Assembly: GCA_963806395.1 (NCBI GenBank)
Contig: CAWDYI010000009.1
Span: 310,001-374,000, forward strand
DNA: 64,000 nucleotides
Reading direction: 5' to 3'
Origin: DASSUW01 sp963806395
Lineage (GTDB): Bacteria; Actinomycetota; Thermoleophilia; Solirubrobacterales; Solirubrobacteraceae
The notes under the pieces: generated by a model
Databases searched by the model: none
What the model saw: only the letters and a program-made list of their open reading frames with translations
Told to the model about the DNA's origin: nothing
Shown here: positions 50,907 to 59,609 of the stretch, piece after piece
How positions within the stretch are numbered: the first letter of the stretch is position 1
How the letters are laid out: the number at the start of each line of letters is the position of its first letter
Position numbers and translations under genes: made by a program

Positions 50907-51495
50907 CCAACGCCGGGGCGAACAGCGCCTCGAGCTGGCGCTCGAGCGCCTCGTCGCCGACCTCGCGCACCTCGAGCGGGAGGCCGAGGCTCGCCGCCGC
51001 CCGCTCGGCCGCCGCACGCGTCGCCGGGGTCGCATGCTGTGCGAGCCACACGACGCGCCGGTAGTGGCCGAAGTACGCGTCGCGAAGCTCGGGGTGGCGG
51101 TCGAGGCCGAGCTCCCGCAGCACCGTGTGCTCGAACGTGCGGGCGAGGAAGTCCGTCAGCAGGTAGGTGCCCGGCTCCTGGTCGAGCGCCGCCTGCGCCT
51201 CCGAGCCGCCGAGCACGTCGTAGCAGTGCGCACCCGCGAGGCGCCGCACGCCGAAGCGGTCGAGCACCACGTCCAGCGCGCCGTAGGTCCCGCAGTCCGC
51301 GTACGCCACCGCGAGCTCGTCGTAGCGGCCGCGCAGGCGCCGCAGCTCCCACTCGACCTCCCCCGGGATCCGCTCCGGGCGGTTGTGCAGCAGCGCCGGC
51401 AGCGGGTGCACGTCGACCGCCCAGCCGCGCCGCCGGGCCAGCGCCTGCACGTGCACGGCGAGCGCTCCGCAGGCGATGACACCGACCCGGGTCAT
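50887..51495 (-). CDS. DUF1638 protein of the corrinoid methyltransferase operon
   Basis: A 202-residue soluble protein with the DUF1638 signature: VIACGALAVHVQ at the N-terminus, a HNRPERIPG loop, AVAYADCGTYG and GAHCYDVLGG. Three conserved Cys/His-rich positions (CGAL, DCGTYG, HCYD) hint at a metal or corrinoid site. DUF1638 genes recur beside methylamine and betaine methyltransferase genes, but the biochemical role is unknown. It is the last gene of its operon; the ATG at 51495 overlaps the reactivator stop (ATGA). The 3' end overlaps a convergent gene by 20 bases. Confidence 0.8.
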   Translation of the reverse strand: MTRVGVIACGALAVHVQALARRRGWAVDVHPLPALLHNRPERIPGEVEWELRRLRGRYDELAVAYADCGTYGALDVVLDRFGVRRLAGAHCYDVLGGSEAQAALDQEPGTYLLTDFLARTFEHTVLRELGLDRHPELRDAYFGHYRRVVWLAQHATPATRAAAERAAASLGLPLEVREVGDEALERQLEALFAPALASAASP

Positions 51496-53432
51496 CCGGG
51501 GAACGCCAGCTGGTCGACGAACAGGTCGTTGAAGTCCTCGCGGCCGGACAGCTCGACGTACTCGACCTCGCGCACGATCGAGCGGGCCTCGGCGCGCTCG
51601 CGAACGCTCAGCGCGGCCATCTTCGCCCCCTCGCTGGCGACGTTGCCGGCCGACACGATCCGCGGCAGCGCCAGCCGCGGCACGAGGCCGATCCGGACCG
51701 CGCTCGCGGGCGACAGGTACGCCCCGAAGCTGCCCGCCAGCAGCACCTGCGAGATGTCCTCGGCCGTGACCCCGAGCTCGGTCAGCAGGATCTGCCAGCC
51801 GGTCGCGATCGAGGCCTTGGCGAACTGCAGCTCGCGCACGTCGCGCTGGGACAGGTAGATCGAGTTCGCCGCGTCCTCGCCACGCCAGTGCATGACGAAG
51901 ACTCGCTCCTCGCCGATCTTGGTCAGCCGCTCGGCCAGCGCCGGCGCCAGCTCGGCCGCCAGCTCGTCGGGCACGTAGCGGCCGGACTTGTCGAGCAGTC
52001 CGGCGCCGACGAGCGCCGACACGCAGTCGACCAGGCCCGAGCCGCACAGCCCGACCGGCTCGATGTCGCCGATCACCTCGAGCTCGAGCTCGCCGTCGGT
52101 CACGCGCACGCCTTCGATCGCGCCGTCGGCGGCGCGCATGCCGCAGCGGATCTGGGCGGCCTCGAACGCCGGCCCGGCCGGCGCGGCGGTGGCCAGGACG
52201 CGCTCCTGGTTGCCGAGCGCGATCTCGCTGTTCGTGCCCACGTCGATGAACAACCGCAGGCGCTTGTCACGCGTGAGGCCGGAGGCGAGCATGCCGGCGA
52301 CGATGTCGCCGCCGACGTAGGCGCCGAGCGACGGGAACACGACCGCGGGCGCACGCGGGTGCGCCTTCACGCCGAAGTCGGCGGCGAGCGCGGGCGGGAG
52401 ATCGTGGGAGGCGACGATGAACGGCGCCATCGACAGCGGCTCGGGATCGATCCCGAGCGCGATCTGGATCATCGTCACGTTGCCGACGACGACGATCTCG
52501 TACACCTCCTCGGGAGCGACACCGGCCTCCGAGCAGACCTCCGCGGCCAGCTGCGAGAGCGTCTCGTGCGCGCGTGTCTCGAGCGCGCCGAGCGCCGCGT
52601 CGTCGAGCATCGTGGCCGAGACACGGGAGATCACGTCGGCGCCGTACGGCTGCTGCCGGTTGAGCATCGACTGCACCGCCGCGGGCGTGCCCGTCTCGAG
52701 GTCGAGCAGCGTCGCGACCACGGTCGTGGTCCCGAGGTCGAACGCGATCGCGAACCTGCGCGACGTGGTGTCGCCCGGCTCGATCGCGATCAGCAGGTCG
52801 TCGCAGACCACCGCAGTGACGTCGAAGAAGGCCTCCCGCAGCACCTTGCCGAGCGTGCGCACGACCGTCAGCTCGACCCGCGGCTCGAGGTCGTCGAGCG
52901 CGTCGAGCACGCGTGCGACGTCCGACCGCTGATCCTCGAGCGACGGCTCCTCCAGGACCAGGTGGCGCTTCTGCACCGCCGGGCGCAGGATCACGTGGCG
53001 GCCGACGCCGACGAGCGCCGCCTTCGGGCGCGTCTGCAGCGGCGGCACGTGCACGAGCAGGTCTGCCCGCGCCTCCGCGCGGCAGGCCAGCCGCCAGCCA
53101 TCGCGCAGCTCGTCCGGGCTGAACGCGCGCGGGTCGACGTTGCTGATCGGCACGTCGCCCTCGTCGATCCGCACCTTGCACTTCTTGCACGTGCCGTGGC
53201 CGCCGCACGTGGAGTCGATCGCGATGCCGTTCCAGCTCGCCGCGTCGAAGATCGGCGTGCCGGTCGGCACGCGCACGTCGGCGCCGTCGGGCTCGAACCG
53301 CAGCCGGACGCGCAAGGGGCCCGTCACCGCAGGGGTCAGACCCCCTGCCTCCGCCCCAGCCCCTCCGGAAGGGGTCAGACCCCCTGCCGCAGCGGCTTGG
53401 TCGAGCGCAGTCGGCAAGGGGTCTGACCCCAT
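51492..53432 (-). CDS. Corrinoid-protein reductive activator (ferredoxin + ASKHA ATPase, RACE family)
   Basis: A 646-residue protein if started at the ATG at 53432. The N-terminal 2Fe-2S ferredoxin domain has DSTCGGHGTCKKCKV and a fourth Cys in WRLACRAEA. A linker (about 170-250) precedes the DUF4445/ASKHA ATPase core (FAIAFDLGTTTVVATLLD, VVVGNVTMIQIALG, FIDVGTNSEIALG, CGSGLVDCVSALV, LLAGSFGAYL). RACE proteins use ATP to re-reduce inactive cob(II)alamin on the partner corrinoid protein. The first 35 residues are unusual: they are encoded by three palindromic GGGGTC(A/T)GACCCC repeats and repeat GGLTP. A GTG at 53327 immediately before the conserved VRLRFEPDG strand may be the original start. 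Confidence 0.9.
   Translation of the reverse strand: MGSDPLPTALDQAAAAGGLTPSGGAGAEAGGLTPAVTGPLRVRLRFEPDGADVRVPTGTPIFDAASWNGIAIDSTCGGHGTCKKCKVRIDEGDVPISNVDPRAFSPDELRDGWRLACRAEARADLLVHVPPLQTRPKAALVGVGRHVILRPAVQKRHLVLEEPSLEDQRSDVARVLDALDDLEPRVELTVVRTLGKVLREAFFDVTAVVCDDLLIAIEPGDTTSRRFAIAFDLGTTTVVATLLDLETGTPAAVQSMLNRQQPYGADVISRVSATMLDDAALGALETRAHETLSQLAAEVCSEAGVAPEEVYEIVVVGNVTMIQIALGIDPEPLSMAPFIVASHDLPPALAADFGVKAHPRAPAVVFPSLGAYVGGDIVAGMLASGLTRDKRLRLFIDVGTNSEIALGNQERVLATAAPAGPAFEAAQIRCGMRAADGAIEGVRVTDGELELEVIGDIEPVGLCGSGLVDCVSALVGAGLLDKSGRYVPDELAAELAPALAERLTKIGEERVFVMHWRGEDAANSIYLSQRDVRELQFAKASIATGWQILLTELGVTAEDISQVLLAGSFGAYLSPASAVRIGLVPRLALPRIVSAGNVASEGAKMAALSVRERAEARSIVREVEYVELSGREDFNDLFVDQLAFPG
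53332..53430. repeat. Three copies of palindrome GGGGTC(A/T)GACCCC
   Basis: Copies lie at 53332-53344, 53371-53383 and 53418-53430, spaced 39 and 47 bases apart, each followed by similar pyrimidine-rich sequence. They lie at the junction of the methyltransferase and reactivator genes, inside the annotated 5' end of the reactivator. The same core occurs at 33684-33698. They resemble REP-type mobile palindromes; no transposase gene is present here. Confidence 0.75.
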
Positions 53433-54297
53433 CAACCCGCCGCGGCCGCCTCCGCTGCCTGCCGAGCCCGGTGCGCGGCGATCCAGCTCGTGCCCCACGG
53501 GTCGTGCCCGAGCAGCAGGTCGGCGGCGCGCACGCTCTCCACGCACACGGGGGCGGTATTCATGATCGCGCTCGTGAGGCCGGCCGCCATCGCCATCGGC
53601 AGGAACGCCGCGTTGAGCACGTGCCGCTGCGGCAGCCCGAACGAGACGTTCGACGCCCCCAGGGACATGTTCACGCCGAGCTTGTCGCGGATCAGCGAGA
53701 TCGTCTCGAGCGTCGTCGTCACCGCCTCGGTGTCCGCCCCCACGGTCATCGCGAGCGGGTCGATCACGACGTCCTCGGGCGGGATGCCGTGGTCGCCGCA
53801 CGCGGAGACGATCTTGGTCGCGATCTCGAGCCGCTGCTGCGGCGTCTCCGGGATCCCCGTCTCGTCGTTGGCGAGGCCGATCACCGCGGCGCCGTAGCGG
53901 GCGACGAGCGGCAGGATCTCCTCCAGCCGGTCGTCCTCGCCGGTCACTGAATTGACGAGCGCCTTGCCCTCGTAGACGGCGAGCCCGGCCTCGAGCGCCT
54001 CGATCACCGAGGAGTCGATGCAGAGCGGGATGTCGGACTCGGCCTGGATCGTGGTGAGCATCTTGGCCAGCAGCTCGGCCTCGTCGACGAGCGGGATGCC
54101 GGCGTTGACGTCGAGCACGTCGGCGCCCGCCTCGACCTGCGCGTGCGTGTCGAGCGCGACCGTGCTCAGGTCGCCGCCGCGCAGCTCCTCGGCGAGCTTC
54201 TTGCGGCCGGTCGGGTTGATCCGCTCGCCGATGATGCAGAACGGGTGACCGGCGCCGATCGTGACGGTCTTCGAGGCCGAGCGGAGGACGGTGTCCA

Positions 54298-54298
<1 letters not shown>
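53432..54298 (-). CDS. Methylcorrinoid:tetrahydrofolate methyltransferase (pterin-binding, MtgA-like)
   Basis: A 288-residue TIM-barrel protein of the DHPS-like pterin-binding family: FCIIGERINPTGRKKLAEEL, GADVLDVNAG, LCIDSS, LVNSVTG, DPLAMTVGAD and LGASNVSFGLPQR. Members such as AcsE and MtgA move a methyl group between corrinoid and tetrahydrofolate. In this context it would accept the methyl from the MtgC-like protein and give 5-methyl-tetrahydrofolate, the substrate for the MetF enzyme encoded at 58785-59609. It overlaps both neighbours by one base (TGATG). Confidence 0.9.
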
Positions 54299-54959
<661 letters not shown>

Positions 54960-54963
<4 letters not shown>

Positions 54964-55754
54964 GCGGCTTTCGCTCCCTTGTCGTGGTCGCCCAGCCGCG
55001 CGCCGAGCGCCTGGGCCTCGTGGATCAGCTGCGGGCAGAGCTCGGCGACGCGCTCGGGGTTCAGGCGCAGCGTCGGGCCGGAGATCGCGAGTGCGGCGAG
55101 CACCTCGTGGCCGGCGCCGAAGACGGGCGCCGCGAGCGAGGAGAGCCCGACCTCGAGCTCGTCCATCGCGATGGCGCAGCCGTCGCGGCGGACCGTCGCG
55201 ATCTCGGCGGCGAGCGCGTCGCGGTCGACGATCGTCAGCGGAGTCAGCGCCTCGAGCGGCGCGGCCGGCAGGTCGGCGGCGCCGAAGGCGATCAGGACCT
55301 TGCCGACGGCGGTGCAGTGGTAGGGCACGCGGCGGCCGATCCACTGGCCGGTGCCGAGGTAGTGGCGGCTCTCGATCTGGGCAACGTGGTCGACGCCGTG
55401 CGGCGTCGGCACCGCGAGGTTGATCGTCTCGTCGCTGGCCGCCGACAGGATGTGCAGGTGCGGCTGCGCGAGCTCGGCCAGGTGACGGTCGACGAGCCCG
55501 CGGTGCGCGAAGCGCAGGAGGACCGGCCCGGGTCCGAAGCTGCCGCGGCGCCCGCGCTGCTGCACCAGGCCCTGGCGCTCGAGCGCGCTGAGCAGACGCG
55601 ACGCGGTGCTCTTGGGCAGCGACGCGTCGTCGGCCAGCTCGACGAGGCCGCGCGGGCGCTCGGCCTCGAGCACCAGCGTCAGCAGCTGCGCCGCGCGATC
55701 GATCGCCAGCGTGCCCGACGACCCGGTTCGCGGAGGTTGGAACTGTTGTTCCAC
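54960..55754 (-). CDS. IclR-family regulator of the corrinoid operon
   Basis: A 264-residue regulator. The winged helix (about 12-75) reads LAIDRAAQLLTLVLEAERPRG, then LPKSTASRLLSALERQGLVQ. The effector domain (80-255) has GVDHVAQIESRHYLG, HCTAVGKVLIAFG, ELEVGLSSLAAPVFG and SGPTLRL. The GTG at 55754 is probably leaderless, and an IclR-type palindrome covers codons 1-6, indicating autoregulation together with the corrinoid genes it precedes. It is divergent from the MttB-type gene, so it can control both units. Confidence 0.9.
55738..55753. promoter_or_regulatory. IclR-type operator TGGAACTGTTGTTCCA
   Basis: A palindrome with TGGAAC/GTTCCA arms separated by TGTT, overlapping the start of the iclR coding sequence. 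It matches the known IclR-family pattern TGGAA-N5/6-TTCCA. The site is adjacent to the leftward -10 at 55762-55767, and to the divergent methyltransferase promoter region, so one bound dimer could govern both directions. Confidence 0.6.
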
Positions 55755-55761
55755 GATGAAT

Positions 55762-55791
55762 ATATTAGGCTCGCCCAGGACACCGCGTCAA
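55762..55791 (-). promoter_or_regulatory. Leftward leaderless promoter of the IclR-corrinoid operon
   Basis: On the minus strand TTGACG (55791-55786) and TAATAT (55767-55762) are separated by 18 bases. The GTG start at 55754 lies at or one base from the expected transcription start, and no ribosome-binding site exists. The AT-rich block is conspicuous against the 70% GC background. Confidence 0.6.
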
Positions 55792-55827
55792 GCGCCGCCC
55801 CCATTGGGCGCGGCTCGAGGAGGCTTC

Positions 55828-57272
55828 ATGTTCGTCAACTCCATGCCGCGCTACGAGATTCTCTCCGGCGAGGCGATGGATGTGCTGGACCGCGGCTGGC
55901 GCCGGCTCGTGTCCGAGCTCGGCGTCGAGTTCCTGCTCCCGGAGGCGGTCGAGCTGTTCCGCAAGGCGGGCCAGACGGTCGAGGGCGAGCACCTCGTCAA
56001 GTTCGACCCGGAGTTCATCCTCGAGCAGGTTGCGCTGGCGCCGCGCGAGTTCGACCTGCAGGCGCGCAACCCCGAGCGCAGTCGGCGCACATCGGTGGCG
56101 ACAACATGGTGTTCTCGGCCGTCTACGGGCCGCCGTTCGTGCGCGAGGGCGCCGTCCGGCGCGACGCGACGATGGCCGACTTCGAGAACTTCGTGAAGCT
56201 CTCGCAGTCGTTCGCCGAGCTCGACTCGCCCGGCGGCACGATCGTCGAGCCGAACGACACGCCGCTCGACTCGCGCCACCTCGACATGGTCTACGCGCTG
56301 CAGACCCTGTCGGACAAGCCGTACATGGGCTCGGTGATCTCCGGCCCGAACGCGGTCGACACGATCAAGATGGGCGAGATCGTGTTCGGCGGCCCGGAGG
56401 CGCTGCAGCGCGCCCCGGTGTCGATCTCGCTGATCAACTGCAACTCGCCGCTGCGCTGGGACGACCGGATGCTGAGTGCGATGGTCGAGTACAACCGCGC
56501 CAACCAGGCCGTCGTGATGACGCCGTTCCTGCTGATGGGCGCGATGTCGCCGGTGTCGATCCCGGCCACGCTCGTGCAGCAGATCGCCGAGGCGCTGACG
56601 GGCATCGCGCTCTGCCAGCTCGTGCAGCCGGGCTGCCCGTGCGTGTTCGGCTCGTTCCTCTCGAACACCGACATGCAGTCCGGCTCGCCCAGCTTCGGCA
56701 CGCCGGAGTCGGCGATCGGTCTGCTGTGCACCGGCCAGATCGCGCGCCGCTTCGGGCTGCCGTTCCGCAGCGGCGGCGGGCTGACCGCGAGCCAGACGCC
56801 GGACGCGCAGAGCGCCTACGAGGCGCTGATGACGCTCCTCCCCACGTTCCTGGCCGGCACCAACTTCGTCATGCACTCGGCCGGCTGGCTGGAGGGCGGG
56901 CTCGTGTCCGGCTACGAGAAGTTCATCATCGACATCGAGCTGCTGCGGATGCTCCGGCACGAGTTCACGCCGCTCGAGATCGACGAGGCGAGCCTGGCGT
57001 TCGGCGCGCACGAGGAGGTCGGCTCGGGCGGTCACTTCCTCGGCGCCGCGCACACGCTCGAGCGCTTCCGCGAGTGCTTCTACCGGCCGCTGCTGTCCTC
57101 GACCGAGAACTTCGACCGCTGGTCGCGCAACGGCGGCCTCGACGCCGCCGCGCGGGCGGAGAAGATCTGGCGCGACACGCTCGACGCCTACGAGGAGCCG
57201 CCGCTGGATGACGGGGTGCGCACCGAGCTGCAGGAGTACGTGACCCGACGGCGGGCGGAGCTGGGGGATTGA
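55828..57272 (+). pseudogene. MttB/MtgB-family corrinoid methyltransferase, one-base frameshift
   Basis: From the ATG at 55828 (GAGGAGG upstream) the first frame runs through MPRYEILSGEAMDVLDRGWRR-type N-terminus to ARNPERS. The family's SAHIGGDNMVF continues in the next frame from 56082, and the rest reads cleanly to 57272 (LINCNSPLRWDD, MLSAMVEYNRANQ, PAGF-region GSFLSNTDMQSGSPSFGTPES, HSAGWLEGGL). One missing base near 56080 would give 481 residues, normal for non-pyrrolysine trimethylamine-methyltransferase-like proteins such as MtgB. There is no in-frame amber codon, so pyrrolysine is not used. It would demethylate a quaternary amine such as glycine betaine. Adjacent intact partner genes argue for a sequencing error rather than decay. 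Confidence 0.85.
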
Positions 57273-57276
57273 GCGG

Positions 57277-57924
57277 GTGGCCGCGGGCGACGGCCTGATC
57301 GCCGAGCGCGCATACGCCGAGATGCGCGAGCGCATCGTCACGCTGCGCCTGCCGCCCGGAACGCTGCTGCGCGAGGACGAGCTGATGCGCGAGCTGGGGA
57401 TCGGCCGCACGCCGCTGCGCGAGGCGGTCAAGCGGCTCGCGCTCGAGAACCTGGTGGCCGTCCAGCCGCGCAGCGGCACATTCGTCACGAGCGTCGACGC
57501 GGCCGACATCGTGCACATCTCCGAGGTCCGGGCGGAGCTCGAGGCGCACGCCGCCGAGCTCGCGGCCCGGCGCATGGACGACAGCCAGCGCGAGCGCGCC
57601 GAGGCGATGCTCGAGCAGGTGCGGACGCTCGAGCGGGCCGCCGACGCCGACGCGCTGATGCACCTGGACGAGGCGATCCACCGGCTCGTGTGGGAGGCCT
57701 CGCGCAACCCGTACCTGGTCGAGACGCTGGAGCGCTACTTCGTGCTCTCGCTGCGCGTCTGGTACGTCGTGCTCGACCGCGTGCCCGGGCTCGGGGCGGC
57801 TGTGTTCGACCAGGCCCAGATGCTCGAGGCGATCCTCGACCGCGACGCTGGCCGCGCGCACTCGCTGATGCGCGAGCACGTGCTCGCGTTCGAGCGCGAG
57901 ATCATGGCCGCGTTCGGCGAGTAG
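57277..57924 (+). CDS. GntR-family (FadR-type) regulator
   Basis: A 215-residue regulator from the GTG at 57277, five bases after the methyltransferase stop. The winged helix (about 8-72) reads AYAEMRERIVTLRLPPGTLL, then LGIGRTPLREAVKRLALENLV. The FCD effector domain (about 85-210) carries EVRAELEAHAAELAARR and HLDEAIHRLVWEASRNPYLV; the His pair and Asp typical of metal-binding FCD pockets are partly visible. It is the second transcription factor of the cluster and probably senses a pathway acid or betaine. Its stop lies two bases from the convergent PurU stop. Confidence 0.88.
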   Translation: MAAGDGLIAERAYAEMRERIVTLRLPPGTLLREDELMRELGIGRTPLREAVKRLALENLVAVQPRSGTFVTSVDAADIVHISEVRAELEAHAAELAARRMDDSQRERAEAMLEQVRTLERAADADALMHLDEAIHRLVWEASRNPYLVETLERYFVLSLRVWYVVLDRVPGLGAAVFDQAQMLEAILDRDAGRAHSLMREHVLAFEREIMAAFGE

Positions 57925-57926
57925 GT

Positions 57927-58788
57927 CTACAGGAAGACGACCGTCCGGTTGCCGTGCAGGAGGACGCGGTCCTCGAGGTGCCATCGCACGGCGCGCAGGA
58001 GCACGATCCGCTCGAGGTCGGCGCCGGTCCGCACCAGCGAGTCGACGCCCTCCCGGTGGGTCACGCGCGCGACGTCCTGCTCGATGATCGGGCCTGCGTC
58101 GAGCTCCTCCGTCACGTAGTGGGCGGTCGCGCCGATGATCTTCACCCCGCGCTCGTGCGCCCGCGCGTAGGGGTCGGCGCCGGCGAAGGCGGGCAGGAAC
58201 GAGTGGTGGATGTTGATGATCGGCGTCCGCACGACCTCCAGGAAAGCCGGCGCTGAGGATCTGCATGTAGCGCGCCAGCACGATCACGTCGCACGTGCCG
58301 CCGAGCAGGTCGAGCATCGCTCGCTCGGCCTCCGCCTTCGCCCCGCGCTCGACCGGCACGTGCTCGAAATGCACGCCGAAGCGCTCGGCCTCGGACGCCA
58401 GGTCGGGGTGGTTGGAGATGATCAGCGGGATGTCCGCGTAAAGCTCGCCGCGGCGCCAGCGCCACAGCAGCTCCGCCAGGCAGTGGTCGTAGCGCGAGAC
58501 GAGGATCGCGACGCGCTTGCGCCGCGATGCGTAGTGCATCCGCCAGTCCATCCCGAACGGCTCGGCCACGCCGGCTGCGAACGCCACCTCGAAGCCGTCC
58601 GGGTCGTCCTCGAGCCCGTCGAGCTTGAACTCGGTGCGCATGAAGAACGCGCCGCCCTCCGGGTCGGTCGTGTGCTGGTCGGACTGCAGGATGTTCGCGC
58701 CGCGGTCGCGCAGGAACTCGGAGATCGCGGCGACGATGCCCGGGCGGTCGGTGCAGAAGACCAGCAGCCGGCCGACGCCGTCGTTCAC
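57927..58788 (-). pseudogene. purU: Formyltetrahydrofolate deformylase, one-base frameshift
   Basis: The first frame (GTG at 58788) gives the ACT regulatory domain (LLVFCTDRPGIVAAISEFL, ILQSDQHT) and the formyl-transferase-like core (RVAILVSRYDHCLAELLWRWR, ISNHPDL, VIVLARYMQILS). The second frame carries MRTPIINIHHSFLPAFAGADPY, GATAHYVTEELDAGPIIEQD and the C-terminus to 57927. The frames meet at AAA (58243-58245): removing one A restores GFLEVVRTPIINIHHSFLPAF. Catalytic Asn/His/Asp motifs (NIHHSFLP, GATAHYV, DAGPI) are present. PurU would release formate from 10-formyl-tetrahydrofolate, draining one-carbon units here. Confidence 0.87.
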
Positions 58789-59609
58789 GCGGCCAGTCGC
58801 TCGATCGCCTTCTGCCGCCATCGCTCGGTGCGCTCCAGCTCGTTGAACGTGTAGAAGTGAAAGCCCGCGACGTTCGCCTCGGGGTCGGTCAGGCTCGGGC
58901 CGAGCCGGCGGATCAGCGGCTCGGGCGTGAAGGTCCGGGTGAGCATGCGCCGCAGCCACGAGCGGTGCGCGCGCAGGAAGCGCGCGGACTCGCCGAGCCC
59001 GATCCGCATCGAGATCCGCACGAGCTTCGCGTTGTCGACGATGCCCGGCAGCCCGACCCAGATCGGCAGTGTCGTCCCGCGTGCGCGCACGCGCGCGATC
59101 CAGATCCTGATCGTCTCGGGGTCGAAGCAGATCTGGCTGACGATGTACGTCGCGTGCGGCTCCTTGTCGAACATCGCCTGGATCGTCGTCTCGTCGCTGA
59201 TCAGGTGGTGGCTCTCGGGATAGCCGGTGATCCCGAGCTCCGTGAAGGCGCCGCGCAGGTCGTCCATCGCGACCAGCAGCGACGCCGCGCTCGGGAACTG
59301 GCCGGGGTCCTTCGCGTCGCCCGCGGGCACGAACGCCTCGTGGACGCCGGCCGCGGTCAGCCGGTGCACGAGCTCCTCCAGGTGGGCGGCGTCGCGCACC
59401 AGCCGCGCCGACAGGTGCGGGACCACCTCGTAGCCCTGCGCCGCCAGGTTCTCGGCCACCGCCAGCGTCGCGTCCAGCCCGCGCGACGGCGAGGCCGTCA
59501 CGGTCACCTTCACGGTCCGCGGCACGTGCGCCAGCACCAGCTCCTCGATCCCGTCCAGCGGCAGGACCTCGTAGCGCGGGTGCTCGAGGTGGTCCAGCAG
59601 CGCGGTCAC
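58785..59609 (-). CDS. metF: Methylenetetrahydrofolate reductase-like protein
   Basis: A 274-residue protein of the MetF FAD-dependent TIM-barrel family: KVTVTASPSRGLDATLAVAE, VVPHLSARLVRD, AGVHEAFVPAGDAKDPGQF, GITGYPESHH and YIVSQICFDPETI near the flavin/folate site, then PIWVGLPGIVD. Family enzymes interconvert 5-methyl- and 5,10-methylene-tetrahydrofolate. In this cluster the oxidative direction (methyl to methylene) is implied. Both ends overlap neighbours as GTGA. No NADH-specific residues could be assigned. Confidence 0.88.
   Translation of the reverse strand: MTALLDHLEHPRYEVLPLDGIEELVLAHVPRTVKVTVTASPSRGLDATLAVAENLAAQGYEVVPHLSARLVRDAAHLEELVHRLTAAGVHEAFVPAGDAKDPGQFPSAASLLVAMDDLRGAFTELGITGYPESHHLISDETTIQAMFDKEPHATYIVSQICFDPETIRIWIARVRARGTTLPIWVGLPGIVDNAKLVRISMRIGLGESARFLRAHRSWLRRMLTRTFTPEPLIRRLGPSLTDPEANVAGFHFYTFNELERTERWRQKAIERLAA

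Noticed and set aside
53332..53430. CRISPR-like repeats
   Set aside because: Three 13-bp palindromes with irregular, short spacers and no leader or cas genes fit a REP-type repeat better.
55760..55767. AT-rich block read as an MttB ribosome-binding or riboswitch region
   Set aside because: It fits better as the -10 of the leftward IclR promoter. No cobalamin, THF or guanidine riboswitch core was recognisable in the 73-base spacer.
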